In this document: piece by piece, positions 1 through 8,024 of the stretch
Layout: every line of letters begins with the position of its first letter
How positions within the stretch are numbered: the first letter of the stretch is position 1
Assembly (NCBI GenBank): GCA_020632925.1
Contig: JACKER010000008.1
Span: forward strand, 124,001-188,000
From: Alphaproteobacteria bacterium
GTDB lineage: Bacteria; Myxococcota_A; UBA796; GCA-2862545
Length of the DNA stretch: 64,000 bases
Direction of reading: 5' to 3'
Position numbers and translations under genes: made by a program
The notes under the pieces: generated by a model
Seen by the model: the letters and a program-made list of their open reading frames with translations, nothing else
Told to the model about the DNA's origin: nothing
The model's database searches: none

Positions 1-1
1 G

Positions 2-148
2 GACGCGGCCCTCCGATCGGCGATGGTCGAGCTCGACCCGACGCCGACGATCGCGGTGATCGACCGGGTGCTCGAGGCGCTCGGAGGTCCATTGGGAGCT
101 GGATATTCAGCCACGGGGCCTCCCTCGTGGCGCATCGAAGGGGGGTGA
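2..148 (+). CDS. C-terminal end of an unidentified protein (5' partial)
   Basis: The reading frame is open from the window edge to a TGA at 146-148, giving the last 48 residues of a protein that begins outside the window. The tail (DAALRSAMVELDPTP..., ending WRIEGG) has no motif I recognise. Codon usage is GC-rich like the neighbours, and the next gene follows within 50 bp on the same strand, so the two may be co-transcribed. No function can be proposed. Confidence 0.5.
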   Translation, partial: DAALRSAMVELDPTPTIAVIDRVLEALGGPLGAGYSATGPPSWRIEGG

Positions 149-196
149 CCTTTGTCCGATCCTGTCCGCCAACACGTCTCGTGGTCCGGAGCGACC

Positions 197-907
197 ATGC
201 AGACACCCCTCGAGCGCGCCGTGGCGCGGATGCGGACCTGGCAGCACCTGCCGGGCTGGCACCCTGCCGAGCACGCTCGCACGTTGTTCGAGATCTACCT
301 GCCCGAGATCGTCGAGGCGCAGCTCGGGACGCCGCTCAGCGACGTCGTGATCCCGCAGCTGCCCGTCCGCAACGGCCTCGTCTGGCGCGCCAGCCAGGGC
401 AACGCCGCCCGGCGGGTCGATCTCGTGTTGTTCACCGCGGACCGTCAGCGCGTGATCGCCGTCGACCTGGGGGACGGTGAGCCCGAGAACGCCCGACAAC
501 AGCGCATGTTGTCCCGCCTCCCGGCGGTCGGCTTCCGCAAGGTGCTGGAGGGCGTCCTCGAGCTGGCCCGGACGGCGCCCGACCGCCGCCGGTACGCGCA
601 CCTGCTCCAGGCGTTGGCGGACGAGGGTTGCCTCGAGCTGCCCGCGGACTTCCACGATCAGCTCTGGCCCCGGACACGCCGCACGTACCGTCGCGCGTTG
701 GACCGCGTGCAGATCACGGTCGCACCCGGCGAGCGCCTGCTGAGCGTCCTGCGCGTCCGCCCGAGCTGCGAGGGTGCGTGCCTCGACTACTCGGCCATGC
801 GCGACCACCTGGAGCGCCGCGCGGACGATCCGGTGGGTCAGGGCTTCGCCGAGCTGCTGGGGGCCTGGATCCAGCGCCCGGGCTCGGTCAGCGCCGCCGC
901 TCGATGA
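197..907 (+). CDS. hypothetical protein, possible nuclease-like fold
   Basis: A 236-residue soluble protein of unknown function. I chose the ATG at 197, preceded by GGAG four bases upstream; a TTG at 152, behind a GGGGGGTG run, would add 15 residues. No signal peptide or membrane segment is visible. The segment RRVDLVLFTADRQRVIAVD alternates hydrophobic strands with Asp residues in a way that loosely recalls PD-(D/E)XK nuclease cores, but a clear E-x-K is missing, so this is only a fold guess. The 3' end overlaps the convergent acetate kinase gene by 20 bp. Confidence 0.6.
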   Translation: MQTPLERAVARMRTWQHLPGWHPAEHARTLFEIYLPEIVEAQLGTPLSDVVIPQLPVRNGLVWRASQGNAARRVDLVLFTADRQRVIAVDLGDGEPENARQQRMLSRLPAVGFRKVLEGVLELARTAPDRRRYAHLLQALADEGCLELPADFHDQLWPRTRRTYRRALDRVQITVAPGERLLSVLRVRPSCEGACLDYSAMRDHLERRADDPVGQGFAELLGAWIQRPGSVSAAAR

Positions 908-2639
908 GGCCGGTCGCGGCGGTCGCGCGGTAGGGCTCCTGCAGCTCGCCCGAGGCCCCGGAGGAGAGCTCGGCCGCGTTGGCCTCGTCCGTGTCGATGT
1001 GCATCTCGAGCGCGTACTTCTCGCTGACGCGGACCAGGACGTCGCCGAACACGAGATCGCGGGGACCACCCGTCACCGCCACCTCGACCTCGTCGCCGTC
1101 GCTCACCCCGAACGCGAGCGCGTCGTCGGGGTGCATGTGGATGTGCCGCCACGCGCAGATCAGCCCTTCCTTGAGCTGCAGCGTCCCCTTCGGCCCCTCG
1201 AGCACGACGGGCGCGGAGTCCGCGGTCTGCCCCGACTGACGGATGGGGGCGTCCACACCCAGCAGGAACTCGTCGGTACGCGACACCTCGACCTGGCAGG
1301 CCTTGCGCAGGGGGCCGAGCACGCGGACGCGCTCGAGCCGACCGCGCGGGCCGACGACGGTGACCCGCTCCTCGGAGGCGAACTGGCCCGGCTGCGACAG
1401 CGGTCGACTCGGGGTGAGATCGGAGCCGACGCCGAACAGCACGTCCATGGCGGCGCGGTCGAGGTGGACGTGGCGCGCGCTGATCGCGATCGGGATGGGG
1501 GACGGCGCCTTCACGACCTTGTGGGCGCGGACCACCGCCTCGGTGTCGCGGGCGATCTGGAGCTCTTCGTTGGTCGCCACCACCAGCGCGCGGACGCGGG
1601 CGTGCTCGGCGGCGATGTCGACCACCGGCCGATCGTGGTCCACCCGGGCGTCGGCGTTGCGGTCCTCGTCCAGCGTGACGCCGAGGAAGTCCAGCCGCTG
1701 CAGGATGCGGCGACGCATGTCGACCGAGTGCTCGCCGATGCCGCCCGTGAGCACGACGGCGTCGAGGCCGCCCATGACCGCCGCGTAGGCGCCGATGACC
1801 TTGCGGGCCCGGTGGGCGAAGACGTTGATGGCGAGACGGGCCCGGTCGTCGCCCTCGGCGGCGGCGCGCTGGATGACGCGCAGGTCGTTGCCGAGCCCGC
1901 TGAGCCCCGCGAGCCCGCTCTTGCGGTTGAGCAGGGTATCCGTCTCCTCCACGCCGAGCTCGCGGCAGAGGCGAAGCACCAGGCCGGGACCGACGTCGCC
2001 CGAGCGCGTGCCCATCACGAGCCCCTCGAGCGGCGTGAGCCCCATGGAGGTCTCGACGCTGTGCCCCCACTCGACGGCGCAGGCCGAGGCCCCGTTCCCG
2101 AGGTGTAACGTCACCATCCGGAGCTCGGCGATCGGACGCTCGAGGAAGGCCGCGGCCTGGGCGCTGACGTACCGATGGCTGGTGCCGTGGAACCCGAAGC
2201 GCCGGAGTCCGAGCCGCTCGGAGACCTCGAGATCGATCGCGTAGGTCCGGGCGCGGCGGGGCATGCGCACGTGGAAGGCGGTGTCGAAGACGGCCACGTG
2301 CGGCACGTTGGGGAGCGCGGCACGCGCGGCGGCGATGCCAGCGAGGTTCGCCGGGTTGTGCAGCGGTGCCAGCGGCACCACCTCCCGGATCGCGGCGACG
2401 ACCTCGTCGTCGATCTCGACCGCGTCCACGAAGCGCTCGCCACCGTGCACGACCCGGTGACCGACGGCGGCGACCGCTCGACCCTCGAGGTGGCCCAGGA
2501 CCTCGGCGATGGCGGCCTCGTAGGTCCGTTCACCGCCGATCTCCTCGATCAGCCCCTGGAGGAGGCGGGTCCCGGAGGAGGGGTCGACCAGCTGGTACTT
2601 CAGGCTCGAGGAGCCAGCATTGAGGACGAGCACGTGCAT
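888..2639 (-). CDS. ackA-pduL: acetate kinase-PduL phosphotransacylase fusion
   Basis: A 583-residue bifunctional enzyme predicted to convert acyl-CoA to acyl-phosphate and then to acetate or propionate plus ATP in one polypeptide, in the cytosol. Residues 1-373 are a near-complete acetate kinase: NAGSSSLKYQL at the start, HRVVHGGE, GFHGTSHRYV, GNGASACAV, GTRSGDVGP, LTGGIGEHS, and the family C-terminal TNEELQIARDT. After a short linker, residues 383 to about 570 match PduL phosphate acyltransferase, with the metal-binding ISARHVHL near the start and RHIHMHPDDA later. The usual Pta-type enzyme is not present. A fusion in one frame, with no stop between domains, is unusual. It is divergent from the SDR gene and has a weak ribosome site. 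Confidence 0.9.
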   Translation of the reverse strand: MHVLVLNAGSSSLKYQLVDPSSGTRLLQGLIEEIGGERTYEAAIAEVLGHLEGRAVAAVGHRVVHGGERFVDAVEIDDEVVAAIREVVPLAPLHNPANLAGIAAARAALPNVPHVAVFDTAFHVRMPRRARTYAIDLEVSERLGLRRFGFHGTSHRYVSAQAAAFLERPIAELRMVTLHLGNGASACAVEWGHSVETSMGLTPLEGLVMGTRSGDVGPGLVLRLCRELGVEETDTLLNRKSGLAGLSGLGNDLRVIQRAAAEGDDRARLAINVFAHRARKVIGAYAAVMGGLDAVVLTGGIGEHSVDMRRRILQRLDFLGVTLDEDRNADARVDHDRPVVDIAAEHARVRALVVATNEELQIARDTEAVVRAHKVVKAPSPIPIAISARHVHLDRAAMDVLFGVGSDLTPSRPLSQPGQFASEERVTVVGPRGRLERVRVLGPLRKACQVEVSRTDEFLLGVDAPIRQSGQTADSAPVVLEGPKGTLQLKEGLICAWRHIHMHPDDALAFGVSDGDEVEVAVTGGPRDLVFGDVLVRVSEKYALEMHIDTDEANAAELSSGASGELQEPYRATAATGLIERRR

Positions 2640-2755
2640 CCGGGGCAGCTATCCGCTCCCTCGGCTGTCGGCTTCGGCAGATGACCTGTCGCGATCGGCG
2701 AGTGTCGTGTCGCGTCCTGCATCGTACGTTCCCCCCATCGAACAGGGAGCCGGGC

Positions 2756-3571
2756 ATGAGCACGAACAGGGTCGCGTTGGTCACGGGGGCGTCGGCGGGC
2801 ATCGGCAAGGACATCGTCCGTCGGCTGCTGAAGGACGGGTGGACGGTCTACGGGGCCGCCCGCCGCGTCGACGCCATGCAGGACATCGCGTCCGAGGGCG
2901 CCCGGGTGCTGCCGCTCGACGTGACCGACGAGGCGAGCACGAAGGCCGCGGTGGAGACGCTGCTGGCAGCGGAGGGTCGTATCGACGCGCTGGTGAACAA
3001 CGCTGGCTACGGAAGCTATGGCGCGCTCGAGGAGGTTCCGCTGGACGAAGCGCGCCGGCAGTTCGAGGTCAACGTGTTCGGCGTGATCCGCCTGTCGCAG
3101 CTCGTGCTGCCCACGATGCGTCAGCAACGCTCGGGCACCATCGTGAACATCACGTCGATGGGCGGTCGGATCTGGATGCCCATCGGCGGGTGGTACCACG
3201 CGACCAAGCACGCCCTCGAGGTGCTCTCCGACACGATGCGCGTGGAGGTCGCGCCGTTCGGGGTCAAGGTGGTGGTCGTCCAGCCCGGCGCCATCCAGAG
3301 CGAGTGGTCGGGCGTGGCCGCGGACAACCTCGAGAAGGCCAGCCAGGGCACCCTCTACGCCCAGTTCGTCGCCCCGATGACCAAGGTGCTGCGCGGGTAC
3401 ACGACCGCATCCCCCGCGTCGGTGGTCAGCGACGCCGTCTCCCGGGCGCTCGCGACGACCGCGCCTCGCCGCCGGTACGCGACGCCCTTCGACGCCAAGG
3501 GCCTCATCTTCCTGCACCGGTGGATGCCCGACTGGCTGTGGGAGCGCTTCATCGTGCGGGCGCTCGCGTGA
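2756..3571 (+). CDS. short-chain dehydrogenase/reductase
   Basis: A 271-residue classical SDR oxidoreductase. The NAD(P)-binding TGASAGIG sits at residues 9-17, NNAG at 81-84, the catalytic Ser in NITSMGG at 134, and Tyr147/Lys151 in YHATK. The residue after the glycine motif does not settle the cofactor, and the substrate cannot be predicted. The ATG at 2756 is preceded by GGGAG at 2745-2749, which fits better than longer in-frame starts. It is the first gene of a coupled operon: its stop overlaps the start of the downstream AraC regulator (GTGA). This suggests the regulator and the dehydrogenase serve one response, possibly together with the ABC-F protein. Confidence 0.9.
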   Translation: MSTNRVALVTGASAGIGKDIVRRLLKDGWTVYGAARRVDAMQDIASEGARVLPLDVTDEASTKAAVETLLAAEGRIDALVNNAGYGSYGALEEVPLDEARRQFEVNVFGVIRLSQLVLPTMRQQRSGTIVNITSMGGRIWMPIGGWYHATKHALEVLSDTMRVEVAPFGVKVVVVQPGAIQSEWSGVAADNLEKASQGTLYAQFVAPMTKVLRGYTTASPASVVSDAVSRALATTAPRRRYATPFDAKGLIFLHRWMPDWLWERFIVRALA

Positions 3572-4557
3572 GCACCGTCCGCCTGGAGTCGGCCTGGCGG
3601 CTGGTCCCCGCCGATCTCGGCCTGTCGATCGAGGAGCTGCTGCGGCGCGCGGAGCTCCCGGCCGACCTGCTCTCGCGACCCGAGCCGAGGGTGGGCGAAG
3701 AGGGCTGGTTTCGCCTGTGGGAGGCGCTGGTCGAGACCTCCGGCGACCCCGACATCGGGCTGCGCATCGGGCAGGCGGTCCCGGCGGAGGCGTTCGATCC
3801 GCCGCTGTTCGCGGCCCTCTGCTCGCCCGATCTCGCGACGGCGGCCGCCCGCTTGTCCACGTACAAGCGCCTGATGGGACCGTTGACCCTGAAGGTGGGG
3901 CACGACGAGACAGGACTGGGGCTGGTGCTCGGCAGTCCCCGGGGACCGCTGCCGGTCGCGCTGGCCACCACCGAGCTCGTCTTCCTGGTGAGCTTCGCGC
4001 GGATGGCGACGCGCACCGAGCTGCGCCCGACCAGCGTGGAGATGGCGCTGCCCGCTGGACGTCCGCTGGACCGGTGGGCCGCGTTCTTCGGGGCGACGCC
4101 GAGGATCACGGACCGGTGGGCACTGACGTTCTCCACGCGGGACGCGGTCCGGCCGTTCCTGACCGCCAACGCCGGGATGTGGCAGGCGTTCGAGCCGCAG
4201 CTCCGGCGGCGGCTGGCGGAGATCGACGCAGAGGCGGCGGCAGCGGACCGCGTGCGCGCCGTGCTGGTGGAGCTCCTGCCCAGCGGACGCGCATCGATCG
4301 ACGACGTGGGCCGCGCGCTCGGGCTGGGCGCGCGCACGCTCCAGCGGCGGCTCGGCGACGAGGGCACGAGCTACCAGCGGGTCCTGGACGACACGCGCGA
4401 GCGCCTCGCCCGCCACTACCTGTCGACGACGGCGATGGCGGGACCCGAGATCGGCTTCCTGCTGGGCTACGACGACCCGAACTCGTTCGTGCGCGCCTTC
4501 CACCGGTGGACCGGCAGCAGCCCGGAGAAGGTCCGTGCGGGTTACCCGCGCGCATGA
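3568..4557 (+). CDS. AraC-family transcriptional regulator (AraC N-terminal ligand-binding type)
   Basis: A 329-residue regulator starting at GTG 3568, which overlaps the SDR stop by four bases. The N-terminal ~200 residues look like the Arabinose_bd (PF12625) sensor of OruR/ArgR-like AraC proteins, and the C-terminal ~90 residues hold the double helix-turn-helix: RALGLGARTLQRRLGDEG followed by GFLLGYDDPNSFVRAFHRW, ending in the usual SPEKVRAGY. No membrane segment is present. Its own stop overlaps the ATG of the ABC-F gene (ATGA). It probably regulates the SDR operon, but no operator can be recognised. Confidence 0.9.
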   Translation: MSTVRLESAWRLVPADLGLSIEELLRRAELPADLLSRPEPRVGEEGWFRLWEALVETSGDPDIGLRIGQAVPAEAFDPPLFAALCSPDLATAAARLSTYKRLMGPLTLKVGHDETGLGLVLGSPRGPLPVALATTELVFLVSFARMATRTELRPTSVEMALPAGRPLDRWAAFFGATPRITDRWALTFSTRDAVRPFLTANAGMWQAFEPQLRRRLAEIDAEAAAADRVRAVLVELLPSGRASIDDVGRALGLGARTLQRRLGDEGTSYQRVLDDTRERLARHYLSTTAMAGPEIGFLLGYDDPNSFVRAFHRWTGSSPEKVRAGYPRA

Positions 4558-6176
4558 TCTCCCTCTCCCGCGTCACCCGCCAGCACGGCCACCGCGTGCT
4601 GTTCGTCGACACCAGCTTCCAGCTCGACCCCGGCGACAAGGTCGGGCTGGTGGGCGCCAACGGCTCCGGCAAGACCACGCTCTTCCGCATGATCGTGGGT
4701 GAGGAGAGCCCCGACGAGGGCTCGGTGGACCGCCCCAAGCGCCTGTCGGTGGGCTATTTCCGCCAGGACGCCGACGACGTCGACCCCGATCGCACCGTAC
4801 TCGAGGAGGCGATGGCGGGCGACGCCGAGGTGAGCGCGCTCGCAGCCGAGCTCCAGGCGCTCGAGGCCCGGATGGAGGAGGGTGGCGACGACTTCGACGC
4901 GGTGCTCGAGCGCTACGGCGAGGCGCAGGCGCGCTTCGGCGACCTCGGCGGCTGGGACCTCGAGGCCCGCGCGGCCAGCGTGCTTGTGGGACTCGGCTTC
5001 GTCGACCGCCAGCTGAAGCAGCCAGCGCGCTCGCTCTCGGGTGGGTGGCGCATGCGGCTGCAGCTCGCGCGCGTCCTGATCCAGGCCCCCGAGGTGCTGC
5101 TGCTCGACGAGCCCACGAACCACCTCGACCTCGAGTCGATCCTGTGGCTCGAGACCTTCCTCAAGGACTTCGCCGGCTCGGTGCTGATGACCTGCCACGA
5201 CCGGGACGTGATGGACCGGGTGGTGCGGCGGATCGCCGAGATCGACGGGGGCACGATCCGGTCGTACACCGGCAACTACGCCTTCTACGAGAGGATGCGC
5301 GCGGAGGACGCCGCCCGCCGCGAGGCCGAGTACGACAAGCAGCAGGCGATGCTGGCCAAGGAGCTGCGCTTCATCGAGCGGTTCAAGGCGCAGCCGCGCA
5401 AGGCCTCGCAGGTGCAGTCGCGGGCGAAGATGGTGGACCGCATCGAGCGGATCGAGCCGCCGCCGCGCATGCAGGAACGCAAGTTCCAGTTCCGGAAGAT
5501 CCAGCGGTCGGGCGACGACGTGATCGTGGCGAAGGGGCTACGCAAGGCCTACGGCGATCACGTCGTGCTGGACGGGCTCGATCTCGTGGTGCGCCGCGGG
5601 GAGCGCTGGGCGGTGATGGGCGAGAACGGCGCCGGCAAGACGACGCTGCTGTCGCTCCTCGCGGGCCGGTCGGACGCGGACGACGGCGCCGTACGCATCG
5701 GCGCGAGCGTGAGCATGGGCTTCTACGCCCAGCACCAGACCGAGCAGCTCGACCTCGACCGGACCGTCATCGACGAGCTCCAGGCGCACGCGCCGACGGC
5801 GAACCTGGGCGTGCTCCGCAACCTCGCGGGCTCGTTCGGCTTCTCGGGTGACGACGTGGAGAAGCCGATCTCGGTGCTGTCCGGTGGGGAGCGCGCGAGG
5901 GTGGTGCTCGCGAAGGTGTTCTGGGACGCGCCGAACCTGCTGGTCCTCGACGAGCCCACCAACCACCTGGACCTGCTCACCAAGCGCGCGCTGGTGACGG
6001 CGCTGAAGGACTACGAGGGGACGCTGGTGTTCGTGTCCCACGACCGGACCTTCCTCAAGACGCTGGCGACGCGGGTGCTCGAGGTGGGCCGCGAGCCCCA
6101 CGCCTACCCCGGCACCTACGACGAGTACGTGACCGCCACGGGTCGGGAGGCCCCGGGGATGCGCGCCGCGCGGTGA
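4554..6176 (+). CDS. ABC-F family ATPase
   Basis: A 540-residue soluble protein with two ABC ATPase domains and no membrane segments, the hallmark of the ABC-F translation-factor/ribosome-protection family. The first Walker A is GANGSGKTT (residues 34-42), with signature SLSGGWRMR and Walker B LLLDEPTNHLD. The second has GENGAGKTT, LSGGERARV and LVLDEPTNHLD. A charged linker with the run KAQPRKASQVQSRAKM lies between them, as expected for the P-site tRNA interaction motif. Such proteins act on ribosomes in the E site. Specific assignment (Uup, YbiT or a resistance type) is not possible from sequence alone. It is coupled to the upstream AraC gene by ATGA. Confidence 0.92.
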   Translation: MISLSRVTRQHGHRVLFVDTSFQLDPGDKVGLVGANGSGKTTLFRMIVGEESPDEGSVDRPKRLSVGYFRQDADDVDPDRTVLEEAMAGDAEVSALAAELQALEARMEEGGDDFDAVLERYGEAQARFGDLGGWDLEARAASVLVGLGFVDRQLKQPARSLSGGWRMRLQLARVLIQAPEVLLLDEPTNHLDLESILWLETFLKDFAGSVLMTCHDRDVMDRVVRRIAEIDGGTIRSYTGNYAFYERMRAEDAARREAEYDKQQAMLAKELRFIERFKAQPRKASQVQSRAKMVDRIERIEPPPRMQERKFQFRKIQRSGDDVIVAKGLRKAYGDHVVLDGLDLVVRRGERWAVMGENGAGKTTLLSLLAGRSDADDGAVRIGASVSMGFYAQHQTEQLDLDRTVIDELQAHAPTANLGVLRNLAGSFGFSGDDVEKPISVLSGGERARVVLAKVFWDAPNLLVLDEPTNHLDLLTKRALVTALKDYEGTLVFVSHDRTFLKTLATRVLEVGREPHAYPGTYDEYVTATGREAPGMRAAR

Positions 6177-6188
6177 TACGCTGGCGCG

Positions 6189-6728
6189 ATGTTGTGGTTC
6201 GCCTTACGCATCGCGCTGGCCGCCCCGGCCGTCACGGCCACCCACGACCTGCCCGCCGGCGTGCCGCTGAGCGAGGTCGACCTCCTGGTCGTCGACCTCC
6301 CGGAGGCGATGGTCGCCCCTGACGCCTTCGCCACGACGTCCGACCTGGTGGGACGAGTGCCTGCCGAGCGCATCCTGGCGGCGGAGGTGGTGCGCGCGGC
6401 GCGGCTCGCGGACGCTGCGCAGGGTCGCGGGCTCAACGTCGTGGTGCCGGCGGGGATGCGCGCGATCACCATCCCGTTCGAGGACCCCGACCGCACGGGG
6501 GTGCAGCTCGTGCCCGGTGCGCGGGTCACCGTCGTGGGTGGGACGCGCGAGGGCGCGGCGTGGCGGGACGTCCACACGGTGCTGCAGACCGCGGAGGTCC
6601 TGGCGGTCCCCTCCCCCGGCTACGTGACGTTGGCGGTGACGGCCGCGCACGCCGAACGGATCGCGACCGCGCAGGCGACGGGCCAGCTCGTGGTGGTGGT
6701 CCCCACCGAGGTCGGCGTCGGGCGTTAG
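6189..6728 (+). CDS. orphan CpaB-like SAF-domain protein
   Basis: A 179-residue protein that resembles the pilus-assembly protein CpaB encoded at 27650 in this window. Shared stretches include a SAF-type start (HDLPAGVPLSEVDLLVVDLP), the line GRVPAERILAAEVVRAARLA, and LNVVVPAGMRAITIPF, which align with GRVPRERILAHEFI and LNAIIPRGMRAMSLDI of CpaB. It has only a short hydrophobic N terminus instead of the CpaB membrane anchor and lacks the C-terminal third. It lies far from the Tad locus, 12 bp after the ABC-F gene. It could be a degenerate paralogue or a periplasmic partner of another secretion system. Its stop overlaps the convergent IS1595-like gene. Confidence 0.75.
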   Translation: MLWFALRIALAAPAVTATHDLPAGVPLSEVDLLVVDLPEAMVAPDAFATTSDLVGRVPAERILAAEVVRAARLADAAQGRGLNVVVPAGMRAITIPFEDPDRTGVQLVPGARVTVVGGTREGAAWRDVHTVLQTAEVLAVPSPGYVTLAVTAAHAERIATAQATGQLVVVVPTEVGVGR

Positions 6729-7615
6729 CTCGGCTGGGGCAGGGCGATCCCCTCGGGCTGCATCACGGCCTGGTAGACCAGGCGCGTCGGGACCCGGTCC
6801 GGGCGCTCCGGCTCGGGCGCAGCGGGCTCGGCGCGGAGCTCGCGCAGCCGTCGTCGCGGTTGGTGGGTGAGCAGGTGCTTCCAGTCGGGTCGCTCGGACC
6901 AGTTCGACAGGTGGGCATAGATACCCAGGTAGTGGTCGAGGTACCGGGAGAGCCAGCGAAGGCACACCGTGTCGTGCCGCTTCTCGATGTGGTACCGCAG
7001 CCATTGCTCGAGCAGACGAGTGATCGTCGGCGGCTGGAAGGGTGGGTCCTTGCGCGCCGCGTGGTGTTGCTCGTGGTCCATGGCGACGTGCGTGAACTGT
7101 GGCTGCGCGCCGTCGAACGTGATCGCGGTCATGGTCATGCGCGACTGTCCCCTGGGCGACAGTCGGAAGTAGCGCAGCAGGTCTCGATGCAGCTGTGGCC
7201 GGGCCTCGTCGGTGTCCCTCCCCTTGGGCCGTCGGCAGGGGAACATCATCGTGAGCTGACCCACGATGTAGCTCGCACGGCCGAGGAAGGTGGCTCTCAT
7301 GAACCGCTGGTTGACGTGCCACGCGGTCGAGCGCGCCATCTTGACCTCGGCCCTCAAGTGTCCGCTGGTGGGCACGCTGCCCGCCTCGAAGTGCCCACCT
7401 CTCACGAACCAGGCCCGCAGGGGCACCTTGGATCCGTGCATGGGGGTCCCGGCGGTGACGGACTGCTGGCGCTTGCACTGCTGACATCTCAGCACACGAG
7501 GTCGGCCCTTGACCTCGAAGCCGTGGGTACAGCCACAGTGTTCGCAGCAGAAGCCGGTGTCGCCGTAGCGCGCGAGGCGAAGACGGCGGATGAGCGTTCG
7601 ATCCGAGAGGTCCAT
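6725..7615 (-). CDS. IS1595-type zinc-ribbon protein, catalytic core not recognisable
   Basis: A 296-residue protein, start chosen at ATG 7615 (ATG 7621 is also possible). Residues 1-110 match the N terminus of IS1595/ISXO2 transposases: a zinc ribbon with Cys24/Cys27 and Cys44/Cys47, then QSVTAGTPMHGSKVPLRAWF, and the helix ARSTAWHVNQRFMRA. The DDE catalytic region that should follow (an E/D-DE-Y-GG pattern) is not evident, while a family-like C-terminal helix (RWLSRYLDHYLGIYAHL) remains. No insertion-sequence ends flank it: its stop overlaps the CpaB-like gene. It is either a decayed transposase or a domesticated zinc-ribbon DNA-binding protein. The region 5' of the gene carries a four-copy inverted repeat array. 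Confidence 0.65.
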   Translation of the reverse strand: MDLSDRTLIRRLRLARYGDTGFCCEHCGCTHGFEVKGRPRVLRCQQCKRQQSVTAGTPMHGSKVPLRAWFVRGGHFEAGSVPTSGHLRAEVKMARSTAWHVNQRFMRATFLGRASYIVGQLTMMFPCRRPKGRDTDEARPQLHRDLLRYFRLSPRGQSRMTMTAITFDGAQPQFTHVAMDHEQHHAARKDPPFQPPTITRLLEQWLRYHIEKRHDTVCLRWLSRYLDHYLGIYAHLSNWSERPDWKHLLTHQPRRRLRELRAEPAAPEPERPDRVPTRLVYQAVMQPEGIALPQPS

Positions 7616-8024
7616 ACACATGACCACCCCGTAGCCCGCGGCGATCCGGCTCGGACGTCCTCCCCCTCCAAACTTCCGCACATCCTCACCGTCAGCGCAC
7701 AGATCCGCCCCAGCAGTGGATCCACCGCGATCCCCCATCCCGCGTGCCGCCACTGGACACCTCCGCTGTTCGGGGGGCGCACACTCCGAACCTCGATATC
7801 GACCGTCCTCCTTCGATCGAGCGCCCTCGTCAATGTGCGCCACCCGAACACGCTCTCGGCGGAGGAGGCCGGAGGAGGTGTTCGGGAGGTGCACACGACC
7901 TGGTTCAGCGGATGCGGGCGCCAGGCTGCACACGGCGTTTTCGAGTGTGCGCTGCCCGAACAGCGGGGGAATCCGACGTGAGGGGGTGGGGCCGGCCGCC
8001 GGGAGATGACGGAACCACGCCCAC
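7616..8024. other. 409-bp non-coding stretch holding the repeat array
   Basis: No convincing gene lies between the IS1595-like protein and the kinase; open frames here are short and low in complexity. The stretch contains the symmetric four-copy 23-bp repeat array at 7763-7966 and two small palindromes inside it (TCGATATCGA and TCGATCGA near 7792-7820). It therefore lies 5' of the minus-strand IS1595-like gene and 3' of the kinase operon. Confidence 0.6.
7763..7966. repeat. symmetric array of four 23-bp repeats (two 92-bp inverted-repeat units)
   Basis: Four ungapped copies of a 23-bp motif with core TGTGCRCYNCCCGAACA occur at 7763-7785 (minus), 7832-7854 (plus), 7875-7897 (minus) and 7944-7966 (plus). 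The outer two are identical at 21 of 23 positions. Gaps are exactly 46, 20 and 46 bp, so the array is two 92-bp units, each bounded by inverted 23-mers, separated by 20 bp, and symmetric about 7864/7865. The 46-bp interiors are not obviously related. Candidates are a pair of tiny inverted-repeat elements (MITE or REP-like) or a cooperative protein-binding array. Confidence 0.8.

Noticed and set aside
774..2108. Long plus-strand open frame of 444 codons over the acetate kinase gene
   Set aside because: It is the antisense shadow of the AckA-PduL gene, with repetitive Arg/Glu/Asp/Val composition and no domain.
7763..7966. LexA-type SOS boxes or integron attC sites
   Set aside because: GAAC and GTTC halves are too far apart for a LexA box, and the core does not follow the integron GTTRRRY/RYYYAAC rule.
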